Shown: in pieces, positions 26,369-35,618 of the stretch
Layout: the number at the start of each line of letters is the position of its first letter
Numbering within the stretch: position 1 is the stretch's first letter
DNA from: an uncultured Alphaproteobacteria bacterium
GTDB taxonomy: Bacteria; Pseudomonadota; Alphaproteobacteria; HIMB59
Assembly: GCA_902588615.1 (NCBI GenBank)
Contig: CACIPV010000002.1
Location: forward strand, 39,086-103,085
Direction: 5' to 3'
Length of the DNA: 64,000 bases
Position numbers and translations under genes: made by a program
Notes under the pieces: generated by a model
The model's database searches: none
The model's input: the letters and a program-made list of their open reading frames with translations, nothing else
Told to the model about the DNA's origin: nothing

Positions 26369-26404
26369 AAAAAAGCCTAGATAAATAAGTATTTAGGCTT
26401 TTTT
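26369..26404 (+). terminator. Rho-independent terminator after the demethylation block
   Basis: Stem GCCTAGAT / ATTTAGGC (8 bp including one G-U pair) with an 8-base loop, flanked by six A on the left and six T on the right. The symmetry could terminate in both directions, but both neighbours are on the plus strand. It is the clearest intrinsic terminator in the window and closes the sox/DmdA-like region. Confidence 0.85.
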
Positions 26405-26419
26405 CATTTTAAAATTTCT

Positions 26420-26455
26420 TTGACATATCAAAAGTATCTAATGTAATCTTTATAT
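26420..26455 (+). promoter_or_regulatory. Leaderless promoter before the unknown gene and rmuC
   Basis: A perfect TTGACA (26420-26425) is 18 bases from TAATCT (26444-26449), and six bases then separate it from the ATG at 26456. With normal spacing from -10 to start, transcription would begin at or within a base of the ATG. There is no Shine-Dalgarno. This is the best -35 among the leaderless-type promoters here. Confidence 0.65.
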
Positions 26456-26830
26456 ATGAATATTCCAAAAGTAATAAATTCCCAAAAACTTTACGATTTG
26501 TATGAACAAATTTTTGACTATTTTAGTTTAACTGTTTATGACTTGGAGTCTAAAATTGATACTAATTTAAATATCTCAAATATTAAAAATAAACTTGAAA
26601 CTTTTTCTGATAAACATTTTAAAAATGCACTTAATGATTTCAATCAAGAAGTAAAAAAAATAAAAAATCACATACCTGAAGATTTTTTAAAAATCGAGCA
26701 AATCTCCCATGAGATTAAACAAAGTTATAATAAGTTTTTAGAACAGAATTTTTTTGATTATGAGTCATTAAATATATTAAAGAACAAATTAAAGAGTAAT
26801 ATTGATAACATTCATAAAATTTACTCTTAA
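26456..26830 (+). CDS. Unknown 124-residue helical protein upstream of rmuC
   Basis: I do not recognise this protein. It is 124 residues, rich in Lys, Asn, Ile and Leu, with no signal peptide or membrane segment. It reads as several amphipathic helices, for example LYDLYEQIFDYFSLTVYDL and FKNALNDFNQEVKKIKNHI, which could form a coiled coil or helical bundle. It has its own strong promoter and is followed 17 bases later by rmuC, so the two probably share a message. A role alongside RmuC is possible but unsupported. The start is fixed by the promoter and absence of upstream coding. Confidence 0.65.
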   Translation: MNIPKVINSQKLYDLYEQIFDYFSLTVYDLESKIDTNLNISNIKNKLETFSDKHFKNALNDFNQEVKKIKNHIPEDFLKIEQISHEIKQSYNKFLEQNFFDYESLNILKNKLKSNIDNIHKIYS

Positions 26831-26847
26831 ATATTAATTAAATTTAT

Positions 26848-27810
26848 ATGAATTTGGATTTTTTAATAATTATATTTTTAATTATTGTAATCGTTCTTTT
26901 AATTTTTGTTTTGTTAAAGTCAAGTACTAAAACTAATGTTAACACAGATTTAGATTTAAAAAAAATTAACGAAAACCTCGCAAACCTTTTTGATAAAACT
27001 CTTGAACAAACAGGATATGTTAATTCCAAAATAGATGAAATTGGAGTTTTAACAAAAAAAATGACTAATGCCATGACAGCAAATATCTCCGATATGGGCG
27101 ACATGGGTGAGGCTATTTTGGAGAATATCTTACAAGATTGTGGAATGACCAAAGATAGAGACTACAAAACGCAATTTACTGATAAAAATGAGAGCGGGCA
27201 AATTTTTAGGCCTGATGTAGTAATTTTTCTTCCAGAAAAAAGAAATATTATTATTGACTCAAAATTACCAATGAAAGATTGGTATGACTATCAAAACACT
27301 GATGATGAAAAGGCAAAAGAGGTGTCTATAAAAAATTTCATAAATTCAATGAAAAGTCATATAAATGCAATTCACAAAAAGGATTATACAAACCTCATAA
27401 AGGTGAATTCGCCAGATTATGTCTTTATATTCATGCCTCATGATTATGCATTGATCACTGCTCAAAAGTACGATCAGAGTATTTCAAACTATGCACAACA
27501 AAAACAAGTAATAATTGTGGGACCATCTACACTCATTATGTGCATGAAACTAGTCGAGAGTATTTGGAGACTTGAGAAACAAAATAAAAATTCAAAAGAA
27601 ATTGCAGAAATTGCAGGTAGTATGTTTGACCAGATTGCAAAAACTTTAAATTTGCTAGAAAAAACTGAAGCAAGTTTAATTAAATCAACTGAAAATATAA
27701 ATCAGTCTAAAAAATATATAACAGATGGTAAGGGTAGTTTATTAAGTAGGGCTAATAAAATTAAAGATTTAGGTGCCAAAACAAAGGTTGAGTTAGATAT
27801 TAATGAATGA
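26848..27810 (+). CDS. rmuC: DNA recombination protein RmuC
   Basis: Membrane-anchored RmuC-family protein of 320 residues, thought to limit DNA inversion and rearrangement through a nuclease-like domain. Residues 4-23 are a hydrophobic anchor. A short helical stretch follows, and then the core: MGDMGEAILENILQDCGM, GQIFRPDVVIFLPEKRNIIIDSKLPM (PD-(D/E)XK-like Asp and Lys-containing strands) and VIIVGPSTLIMCMKLVESIWR. It is shorter than enterobacterial RmuC (about 475) mainly because the coiled-coil region is reduced. Overlaps the next gene by four bases. Confidence 0.9.
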   Translation: MNLDFLIIIFLIIVIVLLIFVLLKSSTKTNVNTDLDLKKINENLANLFDKTLEQTGYVNSKIDEIGVLTKKMTNAMTANISDMGDMGEAILENILQDCGMTKDRDYKTQFTDKNESGQIFRPDVVIFLPEKRNIIIDSKLPMKDWYDYQNTDDEKAKEVSIKNFINSMKSHINAIHKKDYTNLIKVNSPDYVFIFMPHDYALITAQKYDQSISNYAQQKQVIIVGPSTLIMCMKLVESIWRLEKQNKNSKEIAEIAGSMFDQIAKTLNLLEKTEASLIKSTENINQSKKYITDGKGSLLSRANKIKDLGAKTKVELDINE

Positions 27811-28784
27811 ATATTCTTGTATATAGTTTTAATGATAAAATTGGAGACGGCTTACAAAAGGTAACCTTTTTACAAACTTTAAAAAACATATACCCTGAAT
27901 CAAAAATTTATTACACGACCACCCATACAACAACTTTTAAAGATAAATTAAATCCATTAATAAAAGATACAATTTTTGAAATTATTGAAAATAATGGCAT
28001 TCAGTCATCAATATCAAATCTATTTAGAAAAAATACTAAACTTGAAAATCAATATTTTGATTTAATCATAGATTTACAAAAAGTTGTTTTAAGGACATTA
28101 AATCTAAAAAAAATACCACACAAATATTTTTTTAGTTCATGTGCAAACTTTTTTTTTTCTGATATTAAAAATAAATACAATTTAAAATTTAAAGATCTTT
28201 ATATTGAGCAATTTTATTTTAATATTTTATCAACACTTCAAAAAAAAGTTATTAAAGAAATACCTAATATAATACTTCCAGAAAGTATTAAATTTTCATT
28301 TAATAATGAGAAAATTAACAAAAATATTGCAATCTCACCAGGCGCTGGGAATAAAATAAGACAATGGGATTTTGAAAAATATTTAATGATTGCACAAAAA
28401 TTACAGAAAAATGGCTATAATATTTTCTTTTTTTTAGGCCCTGATGAAAAACATCTCTTAAATATTTGTATAAAAAATGGCTTTAAATGCCCAGAATGGA
28501 AAAATGGTGAGTTAATCTCAAAAGATATAACTTTCACTATGGGTTTAGCAAAACAAATGAGTTGCTTACTTTGTAATGATAGTGGCACTGCTTGGATGTT
28601 TGAATTTGTCGGAGTCAAAACACTTAAAATATTTGGAGTCACAAATGAAAAGAAATTTTCAAGACCTGGTTTTTCAAAAACTATTCAAATAAAAGATTAT
28701 GGTTATAAAAATTTAAAAGATTTCCCATTGAATATTTATGAAAATATTTTGCAAGAGTTTCTAAAATCTATAGATACTAACTAA
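27807..28784 (+). CDS. Glycosyltransferase family 9 (heptosyltransferase-like)
   Basis: A 325-residue GT9-type protein that probably adds a sugar to lipopolysaccharide core or another surface glycan. The N-terminus MNILVYSFNDKIGDGLQKVTFL fits the acceptor-side Rossmann domain. The C-terminal domain has IAISPGAGNKIRQWDFEKYL, FFLGPDEKH and LLCNDSGTAWMFEFVGVKTLKIFG, the nucleotide-sugar site seen in WaaC/WaaF. It overlaps rmuC by four bases. Its 3' end overlaps the convergent GT32-like gene by eight bases. Donor and acceptor are unknown. Confidence 0.78.
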   Translation: MNILVYSFNDKIGDGLQKVTFLQTLKNIYPESKIYYTTTHTTTFKDKLNPLIKDTIFEIIENNGIQSSISNLFRKNTKLENQYFDLIIDLQKVVLRTLNLKKIPHKYFFSSCANFFFSDIKNKYNLKFKDLYIEQFYFNILSTLQKKVIKEIPNIILPESIKFSFNNEKINKNIAISPGAGNKIRQWDFEKYLMIAQKLQKNGYNIFFFLGPDEKHLLNICIKNGFKCPEWKNGELISKDITFTMGLAKQMSCLLCNDSGTAWMFEFVGVKTLKIFGVTNEKKFSRPGFSKTIQIKDYGYKNLKDFPLNIYENILQEFLKSIDTN

Positions 28785-29595
28785 CTATTTTTGAGTTTTT
28801 TTGATAAGTATAACTAGGAACTATATAGTGTCTTACAGAGGATCCCTTTAATTTAAATATGCCGTTGTTATTGAACTTTATATCTAACTCAGACATATCA
28901 GAAATATCATTTTTTGAAATATAGTTTCTCATAACTTTTGTATACATTCCAGGTCCAGTGAAATTTAAAATAGCTAATTTAGGATTCTCAAAAACTTTAT
29001 CTTTATAAAATTTATAGTCTGAACAAATATTATTAATTAAGCTTTCTAAAAACAAATTTTTTGATGAAAAAGCAAGTCCCCATTGCAAAATATGATTAAA
29101 AGGTCTTATTAACGAAAAAATTTTTGGATGACTTGGGGGGTAATAGCAAATTGTATCCTCATAAGTCAATATTCCGGTGTGATTAGTATCATGAAGATGG
29201 TCGAGCGGACACTTACATCCTTTTGCTATATCGAAATAGTAGCCGCCTAAATCATATAATACACAATAACGAAAAATGTCAGCTTTCATTGGTCCAAAAA
29301 TACTTTTGAAATATATTTTTGAGATATCTTCCCCTCCCCAACTAGACTCCATATAACTATCTCTTTTCTCCTTTTCAAATAAATAGAAAGAGAGAGTAGG
29401 ATTATTTTCTCTAAATTTTTGAATTGATTTAGCGTGAGTCTTTCCAAGTGATCTAGTCTCCCATGTTTGATAAACATTCTTAGGTATTTTATTAGTTGAT
29501 TTGTGATTTGTTATTCTGTCATTAATTTCAACTAATGGAAATTCAGTAAATTTTCTTGCAAATTTTCTTAAATTATATCCTATTGACTTGTTCAT
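28777..29595 (-). CDS. GT32-like glycosyltransferase
   Basis: A 272-residue protein of the OCH1/DXD sugar-transferase type. It has [19 protein letters not shown] and a GT-A core with [20 protein letters not shown], where the usual DxD region reads FDIAKG. Its second Asp is therefore not obvious. I chose ATG 29595: a longer frame from 29649 runs through tRNA-Ser. The start lies five bases after the encoded CCA end of that tRNA, so it is probably co-transcribed with and released from the tRNA. Function is modification of a surface glycan, by family. Confidence 0.7.
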   Translation of the reverse strand: MNKSIGYNLRKFARKFTEFPLVEINDRITNHKSTNKIPKNVYQTWETRSLGKTHAKSIQKFRENNPTLSFYLFEKEKRDSYMESSWGGEDISKIYFKSIFGPMKADIFRYCVLYDLGGYYFDIAKGCKCPLDHLHDTNHTGILTYEDTICYYPPSHPKIFSLIRPFNHILQWGLAFSSKNLFLESLINNICSDYKFYKDKVFENPKLAILNFTGPGMYTKVMRNYISKNDISDMSELDIKFNNNGIFKLKGSSVRHYIVPSYTYQKNSKIVS

Positions 29596-29600
29596 TTTAT

Positions 29601-29690
29601 TGGCGGAGAGAGTGGGATTCGAACCCACGATAGAGTTACCCCTATACACGCGTTCCAGGCGTGCGCCTTAAACCACTCGGCCATCTCTCC
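29601..29690 (-). tRNA. tRNA-Ser (anticodon GGA)
   Basis: Read on the minus strand, the 90-base gene has acceptor arms GGAGAGA and TCTCTCC, discriminator G and an encoded CCA. The D-arm is GGCCGAGTGGTTTAAGGC and the anticodon arm carries CTGGAAC (GGA). A long variable arm around GGGGTAACTC is as expected for class II tRNA. The T-arm is GTGGGTTCGAATCCCAC. All stems pair. It reads UCC and UCU codons. It sits between two glycan genes and is the only tRNA gene I found. Confidence 0.97.
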
Positions 29691-29744
29691 TTAAATAGTT
29701 TTATGATTTATATGTTAAAACTATATATAATAAAACATATTTAT

Positions 29745-30497
29745 ATGAAATTACCCAATAAACTGAAGCCTAAATTTTTATATGACTTAAGTAGAATAGG
29801 TAGTAGTCATGATGGTGGGTATTTAATTGAAAAATCATCACACGCTAAAACCGAATTTTTATTTAGTTTTGGAGTATCAACGAATTGGGAGTTTGAAAAA
29901 GATTTTATTAGAGATCAAAAAATTAACTTTTTAGCCTTTGACGGCTCTATTAATAATATTTTTTGGGAAAAGCAAAAAAGTATTGCCTTGAATAGATTGA
30001 AAAAATTATCGATAAGCAGAGTTTTTGAATATATGTACTTAAAATATTCTTTTAACAATTTTTTTAACAAAAAAAATTTTATTCCAAAATTTATAAGTAA
30101 AACAATGAATAACTCAATAACATTGCATGAAGCTATTTTACTATCAGAAGTTAAGGATAATTTATTTTTTAAAATAGATATTGAGGGAAGTGAGTATGAA
30201 ATTATAGATGATCTAATTAAATTTCAAAAAACTATTATCGGTTTAGCAATAGAATTTCATTTTTGTGATCAAAATATTAACAAAATATTAAATTTTGTTG
30301 ATCGTTTTAAATTGGAAATAGTTCATGTGCATGCTAATAATTACGATGATAACAAAAATAAAGAATTTCCAAGAACATTAGAAATATCTTTTGCAAAAAA
30401 TCCAATAATTTTAGGAGATTTTAGAGCATTACCTCATATATTAGATAGTCCAAACAGAAAAAAAAATTTAGATATAAAACTAGAATTTCATGAATAA
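29745..30497 (+). CDS. FkbM-like methyltransferase
   Basis: A 250-residue protein with the FkbM-type SAM-methyltransferase strand LFFKIDIEGSEYEIIDDL, preceded by EFLFSFGVSTNWEFEKDF. Members often methylate sugars or other groups in glycan clusters. I chose ATG 29745. The upstream ATGs at 29703 and 29712 would add AT-rich promoter-like sequence, and the open frame further up lies within the tRNA. A TATAAT at 29726-29731 is 13 bases before the start, implying a leader of about seven bases. Overlaps the following glycosyltransferase by eight bases. Confidence 0.7.
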   Translation: MKLPNKLKPKFLYDLSRIGSSHDGGYLIEKSSHAKTEFLFSFGVSTNWEFEKDFIRDQKINFLAFDGSINNIFWEKQKSIALNRLKKLSISRVFEYMYLKYSFNNFFNKKNFIPKFISKTMNNSITLHEAILLSEVKDNLFFKIDIEGSEYEIIDDLIKFQKTIIGLAIEFHFCDQNINKILNFVDRFKLEIVHVHANNYDDNKNKEFPRTLEISFAKNPIILGDFRALPHILDSPNRKKNLDIKLEFHE

Positions 30498-31410
30498 AAA
30501 AATATTAATAATTCAGTTAAGACCAGGTCTAGGAGATTTTTGCATGTTTTTACCTAGATGTCATGAAATTGCCTTACATAACCCTAATTATGAAATAACC
30601 GTTTTAACAAAAAAAAATACAAAAGCAGATCAATTAATATTTCATGATCACTTAATTAAAAATGTAGCATTCATAGATGACAATAAAAGAAATATGAAAC
30701 TCAAAGATTTGTTCTTATTCTTAAAAAAAAATAATTTTCATAAAGTGTATTCTTATCAATATGGGCCAAAGTACTTGAAATATGTTTTTCTATCAAAATT
30801 AGCAGGGATAAAAGAAATTTATTTTTATGGAGTATTTAAAAAAAAAGAAGACATGGTTGTGAAATCTATAAAATCTAACGAAAAATGGCTAGGGATAAAT
30901 ATAACAAATTTTGAAGGAAAAATTATTACACCTTCAATTAAACCCGACTTTAGAAAAGTTATTATTGGACTAGGTGCCAGTGGTGATAATAAAAGATGGC
31001 CAAATAATAACTTCATAGAATTAATTAACAAACTAAATGAAAGAAATGAATATTATTTTATTTTAGCCGGGGGTGGTTTAGAAAAAAAATATATTGACGA
31101 GATATTATCAATTTCCTCTGCTAAAAATTTTATAAGTTTAGAAAAATTAAATATTCTTGAGTCTATAGAAATTATCAAAAACTCTGACTTTTTTGTTGGG
31201 AATGATACAGGATTTATGCACGTTTCAGCCTGTTTAAACATTAAAAGCTTTTGTCTTTATGGAAATACTCCATCAAAAGATTCAATATATAATAAAAATA
31301 TAGTACCAATACTCCCACCTGGAATGAGTGAAACTTATCATGATGACCTAGCTATGCATAGAATTAAGCCAGAATATGTATATGATAAAATTGTAAAAGA
31401 ATTTTTTTAA
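30490..31410 (+). CDS. Glycosyltransferase family 9 (heptosyltransferase-like)
   Basis: A 306-residue GT9-like protein. The N-terminal strand KILIIQLRPGLGDFCMFLPRCHEI is a typical heptosyltransferase start. The C-terminal half has VIIGLGASGDNKRWPNNNFIEL and SDFFVGNDTGFMHVSACLNIKSFCLYG, which matches the nucleotide-sugar binding motif. It is translationally coupled to the FkbM-like gene (8-base overlap). Likely acts on a surface glycan; donor unknown. It ends 15 bases from the convergent lepA with no hairpin between. Confidence 0.8.
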   Translation: MNKKILIIQLRPGLGDFCMFLPRCHEIALHNPNYEITVLTKKNTKADQLIFHDHLIKNVAFIDDNKRNMKLKDLFLFLKKNNFHKVYSYQYGPKYLKYVFLSKLAGIKEIYFYGVFKKKEDMVVKSIKSNEKWLGINITNFEGKIITPSIKPDFRKVIIGLGASGDNKRWPNNNFIELINKLNERNEYYFILAGGGLEKKYIDEILSISSAKNFISLEKLNILESIEIIKNSDFFVGNDTGFMHVSACLNIKSFCLYGNTPSKDSIYNKNIVPILPPGMSETYHDDLAMHRIKPEYVYDKIVKEFF

Positions 31411-31425
31411 TTAAAAATAATCTAA

Positions 31426-33225
31426 TTAATCTGAGTCACCGATTTTAAGTGCCTCAAAAAAAGCAGTCTGGGGTATTTCAACACTTCCAAATTGTTTCAT
31501 TCTTTTCTTTCCTTTTTTTTGTTTTTCTAGGAGTTTTTTCTTTCTGCTCACGTCACCGCCATAAAGCTTCGCTGTAACATCTTTTCTGAAAGCTTTAATT
31601 GTTTCTCTAGCAATAATTTTCCCATAAATTGCAGCTTGTATTGGAATTTGAAAATTTTGTCTTGGGATTAAGTCTTTTAATTTATTGCATATTCTTCGAC
31701 CAATTGTTTCTGCTCTTGTTTTATGAACTATATTTGAAAATGCATCAACGGTTTCTGAGTTTACTAAAATATTAAGTTTAACTAAGTCACCTTGGAAATA
31801 ATCATAAACTTGATAATCAAAACTAGCGTAGCCTTTAGAGTAAGATTTTAATTTATCATAAAAATCAATTACAATCTCATTAAGAGGAAGTTCCATTTCT
31901 AATATTGCTCTGTTATTTTGTATGTTTAAATTTTTTTGCTTACCTCTTTTTTCAATACAAAGTGTTATGACGGTTCCTAAAAAATCTTGAGGAACTATAA
32001 TTGTTGATTTAACCCAAGGCTCTAAAATTTGATCAATTTCAGCAGGATCAGGAAGCTCCGAGGGATTTCTTATAACAATTTCATTTTTGTTTCTATCTAT
32101 TACTTTGTAAACAACACCTGGCGCTGTTGTTATCAAATCAAGATCAAATTCTCTTCTCAGTCTTTCTGTAGTTACCTCCAAATGCAGTAAACCAAGAAAA
32201 CCACATCTAAAACCGTATCCTAATGCTGCACTAGTTTCATTTTCATAGGTGAAACTTGAGTCATTTAAGGCTAATTTTTCAAAACTTTCTTTCAATCTCT
32301 CATAGTCTGATGTATCCACTGGGTAAATACCACAGAAAACTACTGGCAATGAGGGCTTAAATCCAGGCAGTGGCTTAATTTTTTGATCATTTAATTCTGC
32401 TATGGTGTCACCTACTTTGCAATCTGCGACTGACTTAATGCTAGCGTTAATAAAACCTATCTCTCCAGGACCGAGTTCATCACAATAATTTATATCTGGA
32501 GTAAAATATCCAATTCTATCTATGTTGTACTGTTGATTATTTGATAAAAACTTTACCTTCATCCCTTTTTTCATTACACCATCAAGAATTCGAACCAGAA
32601 CCGTAACTCCTAAATAATTATCATACCAACTGTCAACTAACAGAGCTTTTAGATTATTTTCATTTGTGTGTGGAGCTGGGAGTTTTTCGATAATTTGGTC
32701 TAATAAGCTATCAACACCTAATCCTGTTTTTGCAGAAACAAGTTGAGCCTCAGAAGTATCTATTCCTATTGTTTGTTCAATATCCTCTTTTACTCTGTCT
32801 GGTTCAGATGCTGGTAAGTCGGCTTTGTTTAACACAGGTAATATTTCATGATTGACATCAATTGCCTGGTAAGCGTTTGCTAGTGTTTGGGCTTCTACAC
32901 CCTGTGTACTATCAACAACAAGAACAGATCCCTCACATGCAGATAAAGATCTTGAAACTTCGTAAGAAAAATCAACATGACCTGGTGTGTCTAGTATATT
33001 TAATTGATATTCCTCTCCTTTTTTATTTTTATAATTTAATCTGACAGTTTGTGCTTTTATAGTAATACCTCTTTCTCTTTCTATATCCATTGAGTCAAGG
33101 ACTTGATCTTTTTTAGTTCTATCGTTCATTCCACCGCAAATTTCTATCATTCTATCTGCTAATGTTGATTTACCGTGATCGATATGAGCTATAATCGAAA
33201 AATTTCTAATTTTAGAAATTTCCAT
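31426..33225 (-). CDS. lepA: Elongation factor 4 (LepA)
   Basis: Ribosomal GTPase that acts on stalled or back-translocated ribosomes. At 599 residues it has full length. The G domain shows [43 protein letters not shown] and NKADLP. The EF4-specific C-terminal part includes [28 protein letters not shown]. Its ATG abuts pheT with one shared base, and it ends the minus-strand unit that starts at infC. Confidence 0.97.
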   Translation of the reverse strand: MEISKIRNFSIIAHIDHGKSTLADRMIEICGGMNDRTKKDQVLDSMDIERERGITIKAQTVRLNYKNKKGEEYQLNILDTPGHVDFSYEVSRSLSACEGSVLVVDSTQGVEAQTLANAYQAIDVNHEILPVLNKADLPASEPDRVKEDIEQTIGIDTSEAQLVSAKTGLGVDSLLDQIIEKLPAPHTNENNLKALLVDSWYDNYLGVTVLVRILDGVMKKGMKVKFLSNNQQYNIDRIGYFTPDINYCDELGPGEIGFINASIKSVADCKVGDTIAELNDQKIKPLPGFKPSLPVVFCGIYPVDTSDYERLKESFEKLALNDSSFTYENETSAALGYGFRCGFLGLLHLEVTTERLRREFDLDLITTAPGVVYKVIDRNKNEIVIRNPSELPDPAEIDQILEPWVKSTIIVPQDFLGTVITLCIEKRGKQKNLNIQNNRAILEMELPLNEIVIDFYDKLKSYSKGYASFDYQVYDYFQGDLVKLNILVNSETVDAFSNIVHKTRAETIGRRICNKLKDLIPRQNFQIPIQAAIYGKIIARETIKAFRKDVTAKLYGGDVSRKKKLLEKQKKGKKRMKQFGSVEIPQTAFFEALKIGDSD

Positions 33226-35618
33226 TATGTTCTAATGTTTGCTTTGAATTTATAAGATACTTTTTCTAAAATATTTTTGTGAATTTGCTCTAAGTCTTTT
33301 TCATCAAGTGTTTTATCTTTTGATTGGATAGTTACTCTAAATGTAACACTTTTGCTATTTTCCCCTAAATTTTTTGACTCATAGAGATCAAAAAATTCAA
33401 CATTTTTTATAAGGTTTTTGTCAATACCATTAACGTATCTTTGTACTTCAAAAAGATTTTGATCTTTTTCAAATACAAATGAAAAATCTTTTTCACTGAA
33501 TTGAAACTGGGAGTCTAAGATGTTGGTAGAATTAATTCTACTCATAGAGTCTATTGGAAGATTTTCAAAAAATAACTCAATTGCGTAACTATTTTTAAGT
33601 TTAGAAAATTCCTCCATAACTAGTGGATGAACTTTTCCATACCTAGCAATTAATTTCTTTCCCATTTTGAGTTCTGCTGATTGACCTGGGTGAAATTTAT
33701 TTGATGTTGATCTTGAAATATTAAACTGTTTTACATCAAAGTTTAGTGAACTTATAAATTTAGATACAATATTTGATATAGAATAAAAATTGAAGTCTTC
33801 TGATTTGAAAATTGAGTTTGTTTTTTCCTGAGATGATATAAGTAAAGATAGTATATTTTCTTGAGATTGAGATGTATTATAGATAGGTCCAATTTCAAAT
33901 ATTTGAATATTTTTAAAGCCTTTTTTATAGTTCATCTCTGCAGTTTCAAGATGATTAAAAATCATCGAGTTTCTCATAAATGATTGATCGTCACTGATAG
34001 CGTTTGAAATTTTTAATGATTTATCGCCTGAAAGAATTTCATGAGCCTTTTTTGAATGAAAAGAGAAAGTTATAATCTCAGAAACTCCATTGGATATTAA
34101 TATTCTCTTTAGTTTTTTTATTACTTTAAATTTTTTATTAATTGGTGAATTGTTAATCTTAATAATCTCAACCTCTGAAGATGAGGGAATGCTTTCTATG
34201 ATATTTTCATATCCATGTATTCTAATAACTTCTTCTACTACATCGATATTGTTTTCAATGTCATTTCTCCATGAGGGTACGAGAAGATGACACTCTTTTT
34301 CGTTACTTTGATTGATTTGAAATTTTAAATCTTTTAATATTTTTATTTGTTTTTTTGGTTCTAATTTTATGCCAATTACTTTTTCAAAATAATCAAACTT
34401 ATATTTAATTTTGCGTTCATTGGTATCTAGCTTACCAGAATCAATATTTTTACTTACAGATCCTCCACAAATTTTGTTTATTAAGAATGATGCATAATCT
34501 AAACCCTCAATAACCATGTTTTTATCCAAACCTCTTTCAAAGCGATATCTGGCATCAGAATTTATTCCAAGAGTTCTTCCTGTTTTTGCTACACTATCTT
34601 TTTCAAAAATAGCTACTTCAAGAAATACATTTTTTGTATCCTCTGTACATCCACTACTTTCACCTCCGATTATTCCAGCTATAGCAAGAGCGTTATTATT
34701 ATCAGCTATGACAGTTGAATTGCTATCTAAGGTGTATTCTTTGTTATCTAACGCAAGAATTTTTTCGTTAGGTTTAGCTAATCTCATATGGAGCTTTTTT
34801 CCAACTTTATCAGCGTCAAATACATGTAAAGGTCTACCTAAATCATGAGTGATAAAATTTGTAATATCAACTAATGCATTAATAGGTCTTAGTCCAAGAC
34901 TAATAAGTTTTTTTTGTAACCATTCAGGGGATACTGTATTTTTTACATCTTTAAAATACCTACTTATTACGTACTCACAGCTATTATTATCATTTTCAAT
35001 ATTCCAACTGATAGGACTTTCAAAATCTAATTTTGTAATTTTTTCATATTTTAGAGGTTTTAGTTTTCCGATACCCTTAGCTGAAAGATCTCTAGCAACT
35101 CCTCTAACACCAAGGCAGTCCCCTCTGTTAGGTGTAATACCTATTTCAAAAACAGGGTCGTTTAATTTTAGTGCATTAATCGCTGATGTTCCATTTTCAA
35201 AATTATCTGAAAGCTCAATAATGCCATCATGATCATCACTTAAATTAAGCTCTCTCTCAGATAAAAGCATACCCTCAGATATTTCTCCACGAATTTTACC
35301 TTTTTTTAGATATATCTGTGTTCCAGGAATATACATTCCATCTTTAGCAAATATACCTTTTAGTCCTTTCTTGACATTATTTGCACCGCATATTACTTGG
35401 TAAGTCTTGGTGCCATCATCAACGGTACAGATATTCAACCTGTCTGCGTTAGGATGTTTATGAAAATCTTTAATTGTTGCAACAACAAATTTTGAGTATG
35501 AGGAGTAATCAGTTAAACTCTCAAGTTCCAGTCCTAAATTTGTTAGCGCATCACCTATTTCAGTTGCATTTTTATCTGTTTCTAAATGATCGCACAGCCA
35601 GCTATAACTAAACTTCAC
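33225..35618 (-). CDS. pheT: Phenylalanyl-tRNA synthetase beta subunit
   Basis: Beta chain of the heterotetrameric enzyme that charges tRNA-Phe, 797 residues. Domains in order: the N-terminal tRNA-binding fold (about 40-150) with [20 protein letters not shown]; the B3/B4 editing region with [15 protein letters not shown]; the B5 domain; a degenerate core with FEIGPIYN; and the C-terminal anticodon-binding FDX-ACB domain with [13 protein letters not shown] and [19 protein letters not shown]. It shares one base with pheS upstream and one with lepA downstream. Confidence 0.97.
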   Translation of the reverse strand: MKFSYSWLCDHLETDKNATEIGDALTNLGLELESLTDYSSYSKFVVATIKDFHKHPNADRLNICTVDDGTKTYQVICGANNVKKGLKGIFAKDGMYIPGTQIYLKKGKIRGEISEGMLLSERELNLSDDHDGIIELSDNFENGTSAINALKLNDPVFEIGITPNRGDCLGVRGVARDLSAKGIGKLKPLKYEKITKLDFESPISWNIENDNNSCEYVISRYFKDVKNTVSPEWLQKKLISLGLRPINALVDITNFITHDLGRPLHVFDADKVGKKLHMRLAKPNEKILALDNKEYTLDSNSTVIADNNNALAIAGIIGGESSGCTEDTKNVFLEVAIFEKDSVAKTGRTLGINSDARYRFERGLDKNMVIEGLDYASFLINKICGGSVSKNIDSGKLDTNERKIKYKFDYFEKVIGIKLEPKKQIKILKDLKFQINQSNEKECHLLVPSWRNDIENNIDVVEEVIRIHGYENIIESIPSSSEVEIIKINNSPINKKFKVIKKLKRILISNGVSEIITFSFHSKKAHEILSGDKSLKISNAISDDQSFMRNSMIFNHLETAEMNYKKGFKNIQIFEIGPIYNTSQSQENILSLLISSQEKTNSIFKSEDFNFYSISNIVSKFISSLNFDVKQFNISRSTSNKFHPGQSAELKMGKKLIARYGKVHPLVMEEFSKLKNSYAIELFFENLPIDSMSRINSTNILDSQFQFSEKDFSFVFEKDQNLFEVQRYVNGIDKNLIKNVEFFDLYESKNLGENSKSVTFRVTIQSKDKTLDEKDLEQIHKNILEKVSYKFKANIRT

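Noticed and set aside
16414..26455. Glycine or SAM riboswitch in the demethylation block
   Set aside because: The intergenic gaps are 28 to 96 bases, too short for a glycine tandem aptamer, and I see no recognisable aptamer core.
29596..29744. Coding sequence running through tRNA-Ser on both strands
   Set aside because: The longer frames of the GT32-like and FkbM-like genes cross a complete tRNA; internal ATGs give family-typical starts.
34516..34848. Open frames opposite to pheT, gltB and other long genes
   Set aside because: They are antisense shadows of well-recognised proteins with no family motif of their own.
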